Origin: Paracoccaceae bacterium
Lineage (GTDB): Bacteria; Pseudomonadota; Alphaproteobacteria; Rhodobacterales; Rhodobacteraceae
DNA length: 6,806 nt
Reading direction: 5' to 3'
Assembly (NCBI GenBank): GCA_007121115.1
Contig: SKMI01000030.1
Location: 1-6,806 of the forward strand
Below the pieces are notes generated by a model. That model was given only the letters and a program-made list of their open reading frames with translations, was not told where the DNA came from and did not search any database. The stretch's first letter is position 1. Each line of letters opens with the position of its first letter. Of the stretch, positions 5,890 through 6,806 are shown piece by piece. Position numbers and translations under genes: made by a program.

Positions 5890-6806
5890 TTATTCAGCGG
5901 CCACGGCAGCGGCGGGCGCGGGTTTGCGCTCGGCCGTGCTGGTGACGGTTTTCCACAGGTTGTAGCACATGATGATCGCCCCCAGGAGGAACATCAGCCC
6001 GCCCAGCGTGCGCACCACATACATCGGGAACTTGGCGGCCACGGTGTCGGCGAAGGAGTTCACCAGGAAGCCCTGCGCATCGACTTCGCGCCACATCAGC
6101 CCTTCCATGATGCCGGTCACCCACATGGAGGCCGCGTAGAGCACGATCCCCAGCGTGGCGAGCCAGAAGTGCCAGCTGACCAACCGCACGGAATACAGTC
6201 CCTCGCGTTGCCACAGCTTCGGCACCAGGTAGTAGAGCGCGCCGAAGGTGATCATGCCGTTCCAGCCCAGCGCGCCCGAGTGCACATGCCCGACGGTCCA
6301 GTCGGTGTAATGCGACAGCGCGTTCACGGTCTTGATCGACATCATCGGCCCCTCGAAGGTCGCCATGCCGTAAAAGCCCACCGCGACCACCATCATCCGG
6401 ATCACCGGATCGGTGCGCAGCTTGTCCCAGGCGCCCGAGAGCGTCATCAGCCCGTTGATCATGCCCCCCCAGGAAGGCATCCACAGCATGATCGAGAAGG
6501 TCATGCCCAGCGTCTGCGCCCAGTCGGGCAGCGCGGTGTAGTGCAGGTGGTGCGGACCGGCCCAGATATACAGGAAGATCAGTGCCCAGAAGTGCACGAT
6601 CGACAGCTTGTAGCTGTAGACCGGACGCTCGGCCTGCTTGGGGATGAAGTAGTACATCATGCCCAGGAAGCCGGCGGTCAGGAAGAAGCCCACCGCGTTG
6701 TGGCCGTACCACCACTGGATCATGGCCGACTGCACGCCCGACCACACCGGCACCGACTTCGACCCCCAGATCGACACCGGGATCGACACGTTGTTGACCA
6801 GGTGCA
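5890..6806 (-). CDS. ccoN: Cytochrome cbb3 oxidase catalytic subunit I CcoN (FixN), N-terminal part outside window
   Basis: This is the catalytic heme-copper subunit that reduces oxygen to water at the heme b3/CuB centre. The window holds the C-terminal 305 residues of a protein usually about 480-540 long. The frame is open to the right edge, reading HLVNN before the GTG at 6789, which is therefore a Val codon and not a start. Active-site elements are visible: the CuB His in WWYGHNAVG (codon 6700-6702), the His pair in IWAGPHHLHYTALPDW (6547-6552), and the HVH pair in TVGHVHSGALGWNG (6280-6288) that binds hemes b3 and b. The Tyr six residues before the His pair (6568-6570) matches the cbb3-specific residue known to be cross-linked to a CuB His. 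Several hydrophobic helices follow to a Pro/Ala-rich tail. The promoter, where an FNR-type site would be expected, lies outside the window. Confidence 0.97.
   Translation of the reverse strand, partial: HLVNNVSIPVSIWGSKSVPVWSGVQSAMIQWWYGHNAVGFFLTAGFLGMMYYFIPKQAERPVYSYKLSIVHFWALIFLYIWAGPHHLHYTALPDWAQTLGMTFSIMLWMPSWGGMINGLMTLSGAWDKLRTDPVIRMMVVAVGFYGMATFEGPMMSIKTVNALSHYTDWTVGHVHSGALGWNGMITFGALYYLVPKLWQREGLYSVRLVSWHFWLATLGIVLYAASMWVTGIMEGLMWREVDAQGFLVNSFADTVAAKFPMYVVRTLGGLMFLLGAIIMCYNLWKTVTSTAERKPAPAAAVAAE

Noticed and set aside
5894..6745. Second minus-strand frame (283 codons) inside ccoN
   Set aside because: It is an out-of-frame reading of ccoN; the true frame carries the heme and copper ligands and membrane helices, while this one gives an Arg/His/Gly-rich product.

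Overview
The window is high-GC DNA with tightly packed genes. The proteins look alphaproteobacterial, most likely from the Rhodobacterales (Paracoccaceae/Roseobacteraceae). This is inferred from a ccoNOQP order with Rhodobacter-like subunits, a PhoR without membrane segments, and the GC-biased codon use. I cannot name a genus from sequence alone.

Layout, left to right. (1) Positions 1-1410, plus strand: a nearly complete penicillin-binding protein 4 (DacB, D-alanyl-D-alanine carboxypeptidase/endopeptidase), with only its N-terminal end outside the window. (2) 1411-1572: a convergent intergenic gap holding a strong GC hairpin and a dense G-quadruplex-type tract. (3) 1573-2724, minus strand: an acyl-CoA dehydrogenase whose catalytic glutamate appears to sit in the isovaleryl/long-chain position rather than the usual C-terminal one. 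(4) 2816-3856, minus strand: the phosphate-sensing histidine kinase PhoR, in a soluble form. (5) 3857-4015: an intergenic region with a textbook Pho box and a spaced -10 element for phoR, followed (plus-strand direction) by the intrinsic terminator of the oxidase operon. (6) 4016-6806, minus strand: the structural genes of cytochrome cbb3 oxidase in the order ccoN-ccoO-ccoQ-ccoP. ccoN is cut by the right edge.

How the genes work together. CcoN, CcoO, CcoQ and CcoP form one membrane complex, a high-oxygen-affinity terminal oxidase. Their junctions are 11 nt, 10 nt and a 1-nt stop/start overlap, as expected for a single transcript with coupled translation. The operon ends at a good intrinsic terminator just after ccoP. 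phoR then starts its own transcription unit under a site that PhoB would be expected to bind, implying autoregulation by phosphate starvation. The acyl-CoA dehydrogenase lies 91 nt after phoR on the same strand and may be read from the same transcript. dacB belongs to a separate, oppositely oriented unit for peptidoglycan maturation.

I see no mobile element, CRISPR array, tRNA, rRNA or clearly new multi-gene system. The points most worth checking are the Pho box upstream of an apparently stand-alone phoR, the catalytic-base position of the acyl-CoA dehydrogenase, the G-rich tract between the convergent genes, and the absence of ccoGHIS directly after ccoP.
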